Shown piece by piece: positions 7,878 to 16,259 of a DNA stretch of 64,000 nucleotides; the first letter of the stretch is position 1, and every line of letters starts with the position of its first letter. The DNA is from Thalassovita mediterranea. Its GTDB lineage: Bacteria; Pseudomonadota; Alphaproteobacteria; Caulobacterales; Hyphomonadaceae. Both the position numbers and the translations under genes were made by a program. Location of the stretch: contig CP080408.1 of NCBI GenBank assembly GCA_019448215.1, positions 2,108,001 to 2,172,000 on the forward strand. The letters are read 5' to 3'. Under the pieces are notes generated by a model. That model was not told the origin of the DNA. It did not search any database and saw only the letters and a program-made list of their open reading frames with translations.

Positions 7878-8831
7878 GACCGGCTTTTTCTGCATTGGCA
7901 CCTGCGTAACCGTTGACGTGCCGTAGAACCGGAAGTGCACCCAGAAGAAGATCTTGCCGAGACCGCGCACAGCCTTATCAGCCTCATAGGCGCGGTTCTT
8001 GTTTCCAATGATACGCAAACCCAGCCAGCGCAGGGCGTGAAGCCCGAATTTGCCGCCGCCAACAAGGATCCAGAAGACAAGATGATCATAGCGGGGCGGC
8101 TTGCGTTTGCGGGCGAGCGTCACTGGGCCCTGACCATAAGCAAAGGCGCGCCGGAGCGTGTATTTCAGTGAAATACGCTGCGGCAGCGGAAACTCATTCA
8201 CGGGTGCGTTCGCCGCCCAGGCGAACTTGCCGCCATTAGACCGGATACGTTCAAACAGCAGGTCATCTTCGCCGCCGCTTTCATTCATGCGTGTATCGAA
8301 CCAGTTCTCAGCCAAGGGCACCTGGCGCACATCGATGAGGCAGTTGCCACATCCGAACGGCTTCTCGATGAAACCGGGTGAGAGGTTTGGCTCGCGCGCG
8401 AAAAAGTCTTCAAAATAGGCGCGGTGCTTGGTGATCGTGTCAGGCAACATTGTGTGCACGGGACCGAACGTCACGGCAGCGCCAAAAGTCTTGTAGGCTT
8501 CAAGCAGCTGATCGAGCCAGTGGGTGGGGGCCGCCTGATCATCATCCAGAAAAGCCACGAGAGAGGTATCAAGCGCTTTCACGGCCGCATTGCGTGCATT
8601 CGCGACGCCAGCTTCCGGCACATGCATATAGGACAGCCTGAGCGAAGCGGGTGCCTTTTCGGCAAGCGTGTCAATAGTCAGGCGTGCTGAAGCGTCGGCT
8701 GAATTGTCGGCAACGATCAGCCTGAAGCCAGAGCGCGCTGCGCCCTGCCAGAACAGACTCTCCACGGCCCGGCGCAGACTTTCCGGCCGGTTATATGTGG
8801 GGATGACAACAGTGAGCACATCTCGGGTCAA
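7800..8831 (-). CDS. hfsL: GT2 glycosyltransferase (HfsL-like)
   Basis: This is a 343-aa family-2 (GT-A fold) glycosyltransferase. It starts VLTVVIPTYNRPESLRRAVESL, the GT2 nucleotide-binding start. The metal-binding acidic motif is LVAFLDDDQAA near residue 96, and the acceptor-side acidic motif is NESGGEDDLLFERI. A hydrophobic segment near residue 255 may attach it to the membrane. The start codon is TTG, overlapping the deacetylase stop as TTGA; an ATG is not available near the conserved start. It is the last gene of the hfsE-G-H-L-like minus-strand run. The symbol is tentative, because several GT2 genes (hfsG, hfsJ, hfsL) occur in holdfast systems. Confidence 0.75.
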   Translation of the reverse strand: MTRDVLTVVIPTYNRPESLRRAVESLFWQGAARSGFRLIVADNSADASARLTIDTLAEKAPASLRLSYMHVPEAGVANARNAAVKALDTSLVAFLDDDQAAPTHWLDQLLEAYKTFGAAVTFGPVHTMLPDTITKHRAYFEDFFAREPNLSPGFIEKPFGCGNCLIDVRQVPLAENWFDTRMNESGGEDDLLFERIRSNGGKFAWAANAPVNEFPLPQRISLKYTLRRAFAYGQGPVTLARKRKPPRYDHLVFWILVGGGKFGLHALRWLGLRIIGNKNRAYEADKAVRGLGKIFFWVHFRFYGTSTVTQVPMQKKPVLNTAGTSTPANDSSPLAPASEMARR

Positions 8832-9613
8832 TGTTTGTCCCGGGCCAGGATCGCGTCGAGCGCATCTGATGGTGTCGGCATGCGTGCGCCGGTATCACGT
8901 GCCAGCCGGACAAGACGGCGCAGGTGGGCTGGCGTCGTACCCCAGCGGCTGTGATTTTCCCGCACATCGTGTGTGAACACAAAGATCCAGGACGGGTTGT
9001 GCGCAGATGCCTCGATCACGGCTGCGGCGCGCTCAATGCTGCTCTCGTCAGCATTAAGTTCCAGCGCGGTCAGCTGCATCAGGTCAGCCCCTTTCAGGTT
9101 CACGCCGGCATGGATACCGCGAACGGCATCAAAGCGTGTGGCAAGACGCGGCTTCAGGTCCGCGCGGGTCTCGCCATAAGGCCATGCAAACTGGCGGACA
9201 ATCTCATTGTGTCCCATGGAGACAAGATTGCGCAGATTGGCGTCAATATCAGCAAGAACGATCGATGCGGGTGCCTGGCTACAATCCAGATGGGTCTGCG
9301 TATGCGCGCCGATTTCGTGACCGGCGGCGGTGAGCGCCTGAAGGTCGCGTTCGTCGAACAGGTCGCCAAGATGATTGCTCGTGCCCGCCATGCCCGTGCA
9401 GGCATAGTAGCAGCCCTTTGCGCCAACCTCGTCCAATATCTCGGCGCCGGTGTCGGCGGCAGATTTGGGAAAGTCATCAAAGGTGAAACAGATACGGGTG
9501 CGGCGCGGCGTTGCGCCAAGCGGACGCGCGCGATGCCAGCGTGCGGCACGCCGGCGGACTTTCGCCAGAAGCGAGTCTGATGGCTGGTAGGCTGAAAGCG
9601 TGGCTGCGGTCAT
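8828..9613 (-). CDS. hfsH: Polysaccharide deacetylase (HfsH-like)
   Basis: This is a 261-aa NodB-homology carbohydrate esterase (CE4). Motif 1 is TFDDF, with the catalytic Asp and metal-binding Asp. Motif 2 is HTQTH (H-x3-H metal site). The segment RQFAWPYGETR corresponds to motif 3, and FTHDVRENHSRWG to the C-terminal His motif. It would deacetylate GlcNAc-like residues in the polymer, which in Caulobacter holdfast is needed for cohesion. No signal peptide is seen, consistent with cytoplasmic action on lipid-linked precursors. Start chosen at the ATG with GAGGGAG upstream, giving an ATGA overlap with the preceding gene. Confidence 0.84.
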   Translation of the reverse strand: MTAATLSAYQPSDSLLAKVRRRAARWHRARPLGATPRRTRICFTFDDFPKSAADTGAEILDEVGAKGCYYACTGMAGTSNHLGDLFDERDLQALTAAGHEIGAHTQTHLDCSQAPASIVLADIDANLRNLVSMGHNEIVRQFAWPYGETRADLKPRLATRFDAVRGIHAGVNLKGADLMQLTALELNADESSIERAAAVIEASAHNPSWIFVFTHDVRENHSRWGTTPAHLRRLVRLARDTGARMPTPSDALDAILARDKH

Positions 9614-10596
9614 CGTATCTCCCTCGAATATGCCAGCGCCCGATAGGTCTTCAAGCATGCAAGTCGCAGGCCATCGGGAAGCGTAGCTGATCGCGCGCCG
9701 AAGCGTGCTAGGCCCTGCAGAAATCGGCGGGCCGGCAAGTTTCTGAATTTGCAGGCTATTCGGTACAGCTGCATCGACTTTACAGCGTCCGGATGGCGCT
9801 CTGCGAGCCGTGCAAAATTATGTCCTGAGCCGCCAAATTTGCGCAGCAGCGTATCGGTATTATCCAGTCCGAGATGCGTCGCGGTGTTGTCGATATGGCG
9901 CACGGGATAGGCTTCCACGACATTGAGGCCCCAGTCGACATCCTCCCATCCCCAGCCCTTGAAGCCATCATCAAAGGGGACGTCCTCCAGCACACGGCGG
10001 TGAACGAGGATGTTGGACGTGAAGACATAGCGTCCCGGTTCCTTTTGCCGCTCGGCCGCTGCAAGGCATTCGGACGCGAGCGACTGGGCGGCATGCAGCC
10101 GCGTCGGCGCTGTGACTTTGGCGTGCTGAAGGCTGAAGCCGCCAGCTATAAGGGAAGGGCCATCGCAGTCTCGGATCGCCGTCAGATAGCGCTCGATGAA
10201 CTTCCCATCGTCCGGCTTCATGTCGGCGTCGAGAAAGAGGATCCAGTCGCTCTCGCTAAGCTCATAGAGGCGATTGCGGGCATGCGCGCGGCCAAGATTG
10301 CCAGAGGCCGTGACGAGGCGCGCCGGTCCAGGATAAGCTTCCAGCCAGGTCTTCAGCTGGGCTGTCAGCTGCGGGTCGCCGCTGCCATCATCATAGATCA
10401 GCACGTTAGCGCGCTCGGCGCCGCCGGCCGCAGAAAGGTCAGCGATGAGCGATGAGGCATCATAGCGATAGCAGGGCACACACACGGTCAGCTCGCTCGC
10501 GCCCGCCTTGCCATTCGACCAGTGTTCTTCGCCAGGGGCGAGGTCTGCCTTGCTCATATGCTCACCCGGCAAAGTCATGAGATCACAATCTGCCAT
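9610..10596 (-). CDS. hfsG: GT2 glycosyltransferase (HfsG-like)
   Basis: This is a 328-aa GT2 glycosyltransferase. The Rossmann-like start ELTVCVPCYRYDASSLIADL is followed by LIYDDGSGD (acidic nucleotide-binding motif), DWILFLDADMKPDDGKFIE (DAD metal motif near residue 122) and GWGWEDVDWGLNVVEAYP. That last pattern is the C-terminal galactosyltransferase-like ED motif. It probably adds a hexosamine to the lipid-linked holdfast repeat. It follows the initiating transferase gene with 1 bp between stop and start, and overlaps the deacetylase gene as ATGA, so the four genes are probably one transcript. An internal ATG (residue 14) is an alternative start. Confidence 0.8.
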   Translation of the reverse strand: MADCDLMTLPGEHMSKADLAPGEEHWSNGKAGASELTVCVPCYRYDASSLIADLSAAGGAERANVLIYDDGSGDPQLTAQLKTWLEAYPGPARLVTASGNLGRAHARNRLYELSESDWILFLDADMKPDDGKFIERYLTAIRDCDGPSLIAGGFSLQHAKVTAPTRLHAAQSLASECLAAAERQKEPGRYVFTSNILVHRRVLEDVPFDDGFKGWGWEDVDWGLNVVEAYPVRHIDNTATHLGLDNTDTLLRKFGGSGHNFARLAERHPDAVKSMQLYRIACKFRNLPARRFLQGLARFGARSATLPDGLRLACLKTYRALAYSREIR

Positions 10597-10597
10597 T

Positions 10598-12130
10598 CTA
10601 GCGCTGGCGCTTGAAGTCGCCGAGCAGGCAAGGCGCGGTGATGACCATGATGAACACGTCGAACCAGAAAGAGGCGCGGTTCACATACTCCATGTCGAGG
10701 CGGATACGTTCGCGCACTTCCTCGCGCGTATGGACCGGGCCGCGGGAGCCATTGACCTGCGCCCAGCCTGTAATGCCCGGCTTTACCCGGTGGCGGTGCG
10801 CATAATCGCCAACAATGCCCTGAACCTCATCATTCTCTGCCGTCATGCCGATGGCATGCGGGCGCGGGCCAACGATCGACATCTCCCCGCGCAGTACATT
10901 GATCAGTTGCGGCAGCTCATCGAGCGAGGTCGCACGAATGATCCGGCCAACGCGCGTGACCCGCTCATCGTCGCTCACTGTCTGCTGCGACATTCTTTCT
11001 TCGGCCTGGGGATTGTCGCGCATGGAGCGGAATTTCCAGACACGGATGACCTGATTGTTGAAGCCCTGGCGGCGCTGACGGAACAGGACCGGCCCCGGGC
11101 TCTCCAGCTTCACGGCAATTGCCGTAATCAGCAGGATCGGGCTGAACGCGACCAGCATCAGGCTCGCAAACACGATATCGGCAACGCGCTTTACGGTGGC
11201 ACGGCGATTATCGTCCGGCGCGCCGGAGACATAGGCGGCAGGCGACCTTGCAATCTCGGCAAGGCTTTCTGTTTCCGGGTCGAAGCCTTCAAGATCAAGC
11301 AGGAGGACAACGCGCTGCGGCAGGACACGCAGGCGGTCGATCAATTCACGCACGCGGTGGCGCGCATCCGACGTGACCGTCACAACGATACGGTCGATCT
11401 CCGGCAGGCGATCCCAGTTCATGAGATCATCAAGACGGCCGAGCACAGGCACGCCTGCCATGGACTTTGGCGCGCGCGACAGCCGGTCATCGAACACGCC
11501 GACAACGTTCAGTTCACGCGTCTCGTCATTGCGCAACAGGAGACGCTGCGCATTCGGCGTCGCGCCAACCAGCACGACATTCTCTGAAAGGGCGCCATTG
11601 CGCGTCAGCACCTTGAACAGGACGATAAAGTGAGCGTGGATGCCAACACTGACGCAAAAGCTGAGATAGGCCGCGCCCATCACCCAGCGCGTATGCTCTT
11701 CGCCATAGAGAAGCGCCGTCACGAGACAGAGGGCCGCGAGCCCATATCCCGCCCCGATCGCCGCGCGGATCATGTGCTCGGTGACAGGACGCGCATAGGA
11801 CAGCGCATAGGCCTGGCTCGCCTTGAGGCCCCAGCGCACGGCGAAAGGCATCACTGCAAATGGCAGGACGAGATTGACCGGAGAGTAGAGAAGGCTGTGG
11901 CCCGTCAGGTACAGCGTGAACCACGCAATGAAAGCCGCGCCAGCAAAATCGACGATCTTGAGGGCCGCCCGCAGAAGGTCTCGATTGATTGGATGGTGGC
12001 GTTGCTGAATGCGCTGCGCCCCCGCCGAAAGATCGGCAGGCGACGTCGATGCCGTTGAAACGAGATGAGCCGCTTCATCAGGTCGATTACTATTGGCCGC
12101 TTCGGCCAGTCTGGATAATCCTTCGGCCAT
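10598..12130 (-). CDS. hfsE: Undecaprenyl-phosphate sugar phosphotransferase (HfsE/WcaJ-like)
   Basis: This is a polyprenyl-phosphate hexose-1-phosphate transferase of about 510 aa that starts repeat-unit synthesis on undecaprenyl phosphate. The N-terminal half carries four hydrophobic segments and a CoA-binding-like domain (VVLVGATPNAQRLL). The C-terminal catalytic bacterial-sugar-transferase domain shows FRQRRQGFNNQVIRVWKFRSM, then RVGRIIRATSLDELPQLINV and the signature MSIVGPRPHA. It heads the hfsE-G-H-L-like operon. I used the ATG at 12130; a TTG at 12148 would add six residues. Confidence 0.85.
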   Translation of the reverse strand: MAEGLSRLAEAANSNRPDEAAHLVSTASTSPADLSAGAQRIQQRHHPINRDLLRAALKIVDFAGAAFIAWFTLYLTGHSLLYSPVNLVLPFAVMPFAVRWGLKASQAYALSYARPVTEHMIRAAIGAGYGLAALCLVTALLYGEEHTRWVMGAAYLSFCVSVGIHAHFIVLFKVLTRNGALSENVVLVGATPNAQRLLLRNDETRELNVVGVFDDRLSRAPKSMAGVPVLGRLDDLMNWDRLPEIDRIVVTVTSDARHRVRELIDRLRVLPQRVVLLLDLEGFDPETESLAEIARSPAAYVSGAPDDNRRATVKRVADIVFASLMLVAFSPILLITAIAVKLESPGPVLFRQRRQGFNNQVIRVWKFRSMRDNPQAEERMSQQTVSDDERVTRVGRIIRATSLDELPQLINVLRGEMSIVGPRPHAIGMTAENDEVQGIVGDYAHRHRVKPGITGWAQVNGSRGPVHTREEVRERIRLDMEYVNRASFWFDVFIMVITAPCLLGDFKRQR

Positions 12131-12265
12131 CGCCTCGGTCTCATGCAACTGAGATCATCTACTGCCAGAACAGCATCAATATTGCCTTTTTTGCATGTTT
12201 CAAATTTCAACTAATCTTGTCAGACGCCTGAAAAGCCTCGCCATATCGGCGAGATCAGTGCGTGA

Positions 12266-13339
12266 TCAGATCTTGTCCTTATACCAGTCCCGGGTCAGGA
12301 AGCCGTCGATCAGGTCGCAGATCAGGCCAATCTCGGTGAGCGTTTCGACATAGCGGGCCGGGTCCATCAGCGGCTTGAAGATAGAGCCAGCCTCGAACTG
12401 GTCTTTCGCCTCCAGCGCAATCGTCAGGTGGCCTTCCTCGAATACGCCGCGAAGCTTGGAGCCCTTGAAATGGCGCTCCAGCGCGATCAGCCGCTCCATC
12501 CGGTCAGGCGTCAGCAGGGTCCGTGCCTCAACCTGGTCTGTCGAATAGACCGTGAAGGCGTCTTCCAGCTCCTTCGACACCAGCTGCACTTCCTGCATGC
12601 CGTTCTTGCGGCCCCAGCTCCACCAGCCATCGCGCGCGAGCAACGTGCGCCCAAGGAAGCGGTCAGGGTATTCGATATTGAGCAACAGGCCCTGAAACTT
12701 GGTCACCGTGCGCCGGTTCTTGCCTGAGCCCTGCTGCTGGGTGAGCTTGCACTCAACCATGGTAAAGGCGGCATCTGCGCGCACGCCTTCGATCAGGTCC
12801 TCGAACTTGCGCGTGTCATAGGTCGGCATCAGGCCGACCGCTTTCAGCCGCTCGAAAGCCGGGGTCGGCGGCTCATCTCCTTTCGAGAAGACGGTCGACC
12901 GGTTGGCGCTAACCCATGTGCCAAGACTGCGCAGGCTGCTCACGCCCGAAAAGTCCTGGTGCAGCGTCTGATAGGTAAAGCCGAACGGCTCACACGCAGC
13001 CCCGACGACCAGCTGCTTGGTCTGTGACTTCATTGTGAATACAGGCATCCAGACGGCCGCGCAGGCGATGAAGGTCGCGACGATCCCGGCAAAGATGCCG
13101 AATGGGAAGATGGCCTCGAACCCGAAGGCGATGATGGCGGCAAAGACCAGCGCGGCGATGAAAGCACCGGTCGCAATCGTATGCATGATCGCGCGCTTGA
13201 TGACCGCCTTGCGCTCTTCTTCCATCTCGGACAATCGCGGCGCGAGCCGGTCCTGCCAGAGAAGGCGCGCGGCCTCATGCTCCGGGCGGACCGGATGAAG
13301 GCGCGTGAAGTGATCCTCCAGCGTCATCGATTTCGACAT
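12266..13339 (-). CDS. DUF3137 membrane protein
   Basis: This 357-aa protein has a helical N-terminus, two closely spaced transmembrane segments (TGAFIAALVFAAIIAFGF and FAGIVATFIACAAVWMPVF, about residues 57-98) and a cytoplasmic C-terminal region. It matches the DUF3137 pattern (VECKLTQQQ... FQGLLLNIEYP... FTVYSTDQVEARTLLTP). Proteins of this family have no established function and are often described as Galanin-like. It sits between the hfs cluster and the MarR gene but has its own spacing (117 bp and 46 bp), so I do not assign it to either unit. Confidence 0.75.
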   Translation of the reverse strand: MSKSMTLEDHFTRLHPVRPEHEAARLLWQDRLAPRLSEMEEERKAVIKRAIMHTIATGAFIAALVFAAIIAFGFEAIFPFGIFAGIVATFIACAAVWMPVFTMKSQTKQLVVGAACEPFGFTYQTLHQDFSGVSSLRSLGTWVSANRSTVFSKGDEPPTPAFERLKAVGLMPTYDTRKFEDLIEGVRADAAFTMVECKLTQQQGSGKNRRTVTKFQGLLLNIEYPDRFLGRTLLARDGWWSWGRKNGMQEVQLVSKELEDAFTVYSTDQVEARTLLTPDRMERLIALERHFKGSKLRGVFEEGHLTIALEAKDQFEAGSIFKPLMDPARYVETLTEIGLICDLIDGFLTRDWYKDKI

Positions 13340-13385
13340 CTACTTCCCCCAATTGCCTTCGCGCAGACGGCGCGCCTGGCGCCCT

Positions 13386-13865
13386 TCAGTCCTCGCCTCT
13401 GTCCCACAGATCGCGCTCTGGAGATGCTATTTGCGCCAGCCGGGTTAGCAAGCTGTGAAGCGCCTCTGCATCTTCCGGGCTGAGGGCTGCCAGCAATTCC
13501 TGTTCGTACGCCAGTGCCCGCGGAATGACAGCATTGTAGACCTCACGCCCTGCCGTGGAGAGGCCAAGTGCCGACTTGCGCCTGTCGGCAACATCCGAAG
13601 TGCGCGTCACCAGCCCCCGGTCGATCAGGCTCGCTGTGGCCCGGCTCACAGCCGGCTTGTCCATCAGCGTGCGTGCCGCGACCTCGGTCGATGTGATCCC
13701 CTCGCTCTCGCCAAGGACCGCCAGGATCCGCCACTGCCAGATCGAGATATCGAACTCGCGCTCATACATGTCGGCGATCTTCCGTGAGACCGCGTTGGAC
13801 AGCACTGAGAGCCTGTAGGGCAGGAAATTGTCGAGGCGAAGCTTGTCACCGGCATCGTCATTCAT
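13386..13865 (-). CDS. MarR-family transcriptional regulator of the hppD operon
   Basis: This is a 159-aa winged-helix MarR-type regulator. The helix-turn-helix lies at about residues 58-82 (EGITSTEVAARTLMDKPAVSR), followed by the wing VADRRKSALGLSTAGR, whose DRR motif is typical of the family. A dimerisation helix pair flanks it. It is divergently transcribed from hppD with an 18-bp palindrome in the shared promoter. By analogy with HmgR/HpdA-type systems it probably represses hppD until an aromatic ligand is bound. The ligand is inferred (tyrosine or homogentisate pathway compound). Confidence 0.82.
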   Translation of the reverse strand: MNDDAGDKLRLDNFLPYRLSVLSNAVSRKIADMYEREFDISIWQWRILAVLGESEGITSTEVAARTLMDKPAVSRATASLIDRGLVTRTSDVADRRKSALGLSTAGREVYNAVIPRALAYEQELLAALSPEDAEALHSLLTRLAQIASPERDLWDRGED

Positions 13866-13905
13866 GATCGGGCGAGGTCCTACCTTTGCGCGAGTTAACT
13901 TGATT

Positions 13906-13923
13906 TAGTTGCAAATGAAACTA
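13906..13923. promoter_or_regulatory. Probable MarR operator upstream of hppD
   Basis: The palindrome TAGTTGCAAATGAAACTA is an inverted repeat TAGTT-N8-AACTA of the size expected for a MarR dimer. It lies between the divergent MarR and hppD genes. A second GCAACT at 13938-13943 is an inverted copy of AGTTGC at 13907-13912 and may be another half-site. Binding by the neighbouring regulator is inference. Confidence 0.55.
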
Positions 13924-13959
13924 TTATCGAGTCAAACGCAACTTTTGGAGGTTAAGCAC

Positions 13960-15066
13960 ATGGCAGACCTGTTTGAAAATCCAGCTGGCCTCGATGGCTT
14001 TGAATTCATCGAATTTTCTGCGCCTGAGAAGGGCCAGCTCGAACCCGTTTTCGAAGTCATGGGCTTCACCAAAGTCGCCAAGCACCGTTCCAAGGATGTT
14101 GAGCTGTGGCGCCAGGGTGGCATAAACCTCATCACCAATTACGAAAAAGGCTCCCCGGCCTATTACTTCGCCAAGGAACATGGGCCGAGCGCCTGTGGCA
14201 TGGGCTTCCGCGTCCGTAACGCGAAAGCGGCCTATGACCATCTTCTCGCCAATGATGCAGAGCCATGCGACGTGCCGACCGGCCCGATGGAGCTGAAGCT
14301 CCCGGCCATTCGCGGCATTGGCCATTCGCTCATCTATCTAATCGACCGCTATGATGATGGTGAAGGCGGTCTCTCTATCTATGACATTGATTTTGAATAC
14401 CTGCCGGGCGTCGAGAAATTTCCTGAAGGCTGCGGCTTCAAGCTCGTCGATCACCTGACCCACAATGTCTATAAGGGCCGGATGAAGTACTGGGCTGACT
14501 TCTATGAGAAGCTCTTCAACTTCCAGGAAATCCGCTATTTCGATATCAAGGGCGAATATACTGGCCTCACCTCGCAGGCGCTGACCGCCCCTGACGGCAA
14601 AATCCGTATTCCGCTCAATGAGGAAGCCGAAGGCGGCAAGGGCCAGATCGAGGAATTCCTCCGCGAATACAACGGTGAAGGCATCCAGCACATCGCCCTT
14701 ATCTGCGATGATCTCGTTGCCGCCTATGACAAGCTGAAAGCGCGCGGCGTGCCGATGATGACGCCGCCGCCAGACACCTATTACGAGATGCTGAGCGAGC
14801 GCCTGCCGGGCCACGGCGAAGACGAGAATGCGCTGAAGACGCGCGGCCTCCTGCTCGACGGTACGACCGAAGGTGGCGAACCACGCCTTCTCTTCCAGAT
14901 TTTCGCAGAGCCGCAAGTCGGCCCTGTCTTCTTCGAATTCATCCAGCGCAAGGGTGACTACAAGCAGGGTTTCGGCGAAGGTAACTTCAAGGCGCTGTTC
15001 GAAAGCATGGAACGCGACCAGATCAAGCGCGGCGCGCTGAAGGTCGATCAGAAGGAAGATGCATAA
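13960..15066 (+). CDS. hppD: 4-hydroxyphenylpyruvate dioxygenase
   Basis: This 368-aa Fe(II) dioxygenase converts 4-hydroxyphenylpyruvate to homogentisate in tyrosine catabolism. It has two VOC modules. All three iron ligands are recognisable: His in [13 protein letters not shown], His in [13 protein letters not shown] and Glu in [12 protein letters not shown]. The C-terminal gating helix ([18 protein letters not shown]) is also present. The ATG giving MADLFENP is preceded by GGAGG with an 8-nt spacer; the longer TTG reading would run through the operator and is rejected. The stop overlaps the next gene's ATG as TAATG. Homogentisate dioxygenase is not in the window. Confidence 0.95.
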   Translation: MADLFENPAGLDGFEFIEFSAPEKGQLEPVFEVMGFTKVAKHRSKDVELWRQGGINLITNYEKGSPAYYFAKEHGPSACGMGFRVRNAKAAYDHLLANDAEPCDVPTGPMELKLPAIRGIGHSLIYLIDRYDDGEGGLSIYDIDFEYLPGVEKFPEGCGFKLVDHLTHNVYKGRMKYWADFYEKLFNFQEIRYFDIKGEYTGLTSQALTAPDGKIRIPLNEEAEGGKGQIEEFLREYNGEGIQHIALICDDLVAAYDKLKARGVPMMTPPPDTYYEMLSERLPGHGEDENALKTRGLLLDGTTEGGEPRLLFQIFAEPQVGPVFFEFIQRKGDYKQGFGEGNFKALFESMERDQIKRGALKVDQKEDA

Positions 15067-15623
15067 TGGCCACTGCTGCTCCTAAACTTGGCGGCGTTCA
15101 TCACGTCGCCTATCGCTGCAAGGATGCGAAAGAGACGGTCGAGTTCTACAACAAGCTGCTCGGCATGGACTTCCAGCTCGCCATTGCAGAAGACAAGGTG
15201 CCCTCCACAGGTGCGCCTGATCCTTACATGCACGTCTTCCTTGATGCGGGGAATGGCAATGTCCTCGCCTTCTTTGAGCTTCCGACCAAGCCTGACATGG
15301 ACCGTGACCGCAATACGCCCGAATGGGTCCAGCACATCGCCTTTAAGGTGGAGACGATGGATGACCTCATGAACGCCAAGGCGCGGGCTGAGGAAATGGG
15401 CCTCGATGTCGTCGGCCCGACCCATCACGGCATCTTCAAGTCGATCTACTTCTTCGACCCGAATGGCCACCGGCTCGAGCTTGCCTGCGACATCGGCACG
15501 CCAGACCAGCTGGCACAGCTGAAATCCGTCGCGCAAGACATGCTGGACGAATGGTCCCAGACCAAGAAAGCCCCGCGCCACGCCGCATGGCTCCACGAAA
15601 AGATCGCCAACGAAACGGCCTAA
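15066..15623 (+). CDS. VOC-family (glyoxalase-fold) dioxygenase-like protein
   Basis: This is a 185-aa vicinal-oxygen-chelate protein. Candidate metal ligands are His in GGVHHVAYRC, His in WVQHIAFKVE and Glu in GHRLELACDIG, the positions used in glyoxalase/extradiol-type VOC enzymes. It is translationally coupled to hppD (TAATG) and followed by a strong terminator, so the two form one operon under the MarR operator. It probably acts on an aromatic-pathway intermediate or a toxic by-product, but no reaction can be assigned from sequence. It is not a second HPPD, since it has only one VOC unit. Confidence 0.8.
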   Translation: MATAAPKLGGVHHVAYRCKDAKETVEFYNKLLGMDFQLAIAEDKVPSTGAPDPYMHVFLDAGNGNVLAFFELPTKPDMDRDRNTPEWVQHIAFKVETMDDLMNAKARAEEMGLDVVGPTHHGIFKSIYFFDPNGHRLELACDIGTPDQLAQLKSVAQDMLDEWSQTKKAPRHAAWLHEKIANETA

Positions 15624-15648
15624 GCTACTTCTTGAAGTGAACATTGAG

Positions 15649-15674
15649 AACGCCGCCTTAACGGGCGGCGTTTT
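15649..15674 (+). terminator. Rho-independent terminator after the hppD operon
   Basis: A 9-bp perfect stem AACGCCGCC/GGCGGCGTT with a 6-nt loop (TTAACG) runs into TTTT, 26 bp after the VOC stop codon. Confidence 0.85.
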
Positions 15675-15749
15675 CTGTTTCCGCAATCTATACGGGCAAC
15701 CGATCCGAAAGTCCCGCGTTCGTACTTAACGGCACGCAAGGACTTCCCC

Positions 15750-16259
15750 ATGACTGACACGACGTTGCGCATCAACGGCGAAGAGCGAGAGCTTTCGGCC
15801 GATCCGCGCACTACGCTTCTCGACGCTCTTCGAAATCATCTCGGACTGACCGGCTCGAAAAAGGGCTGTGACCATGGCCAGTGCGGGGCCTGCACCGTTA
15901 TGGTGAACGGGCGGCGCATCAATAGCTGCCTGACCCTCGCCTGCATGCATGACGGTGATGAGATCACCACGGTCGAAGGGCTCGGTGAGCCGGGCAACCT
16001 CTCTCCGTTGCAGGCCGCTTTCGTTAAACATGACGGCTTCCAGTGTGGCTACTGCACGCCGGGCCAGATCTGCTCGGCAACTGCGATGCTGCAGGAGATC
16101 AAGGACAACTGGCCCAGCAATGTCTCGGACAGCCTGACCGGCGAGGCAAAACTCACGCCCGAAGAAATCTCCGAACGCATGAGCGGCAATCTCTGCCGGT
16201 GCGCGGCCTATCCGAACATTGTCGACGCCATCCGCGAAGCCGCGGAGGCAAACTCATGA
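15750..16259 (+). CDS. paoA: Aldehyde oxidoreductase [2Fe-2S] subunit (PaoA-like)
   Basis: This is a 169-aa iron-sulfur subunit of a xanthine-oxidase-family molybdenum enzyme. The plant-type [2Fe-2S] site is in GCDHGQCGACTVMVNG, with a further Cys in NSCLTLAC. The second, helical [2Fe-2S] domain has CGYCTPGQIC and NLCRCAAYPNI. It passes electrons from the molybdopterin subunit to the FAD subunit. Unlike E. coli PaoA, no Tat signal peptide is present, so a cytoplasmic location is expected. It is the first gene of a tightly overlapping three-gene operon. Confidence 0.9.
   Translation: MTDTTLRINGEERELSADPRTTLLDALRNHLGLTGSKKGCDHGQCGACTVMVNGRRINSCLTLACMHDGDEITTVEGLGEPGNLSPLQAAFVKHDGFQCGYCTPGQICSATAMLQEIKDNWPSNVSDSLTGEAKLTPEEISERMSGNLCRCAAYPNIVDAIREAAEANS

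Noticed and set aside
13909-13959. Longer hppD starting at TTG
   Set aside because: The extra 17 codons run through the palindromic operator, and a strong GGAGG lies just before the ATG at 13960.
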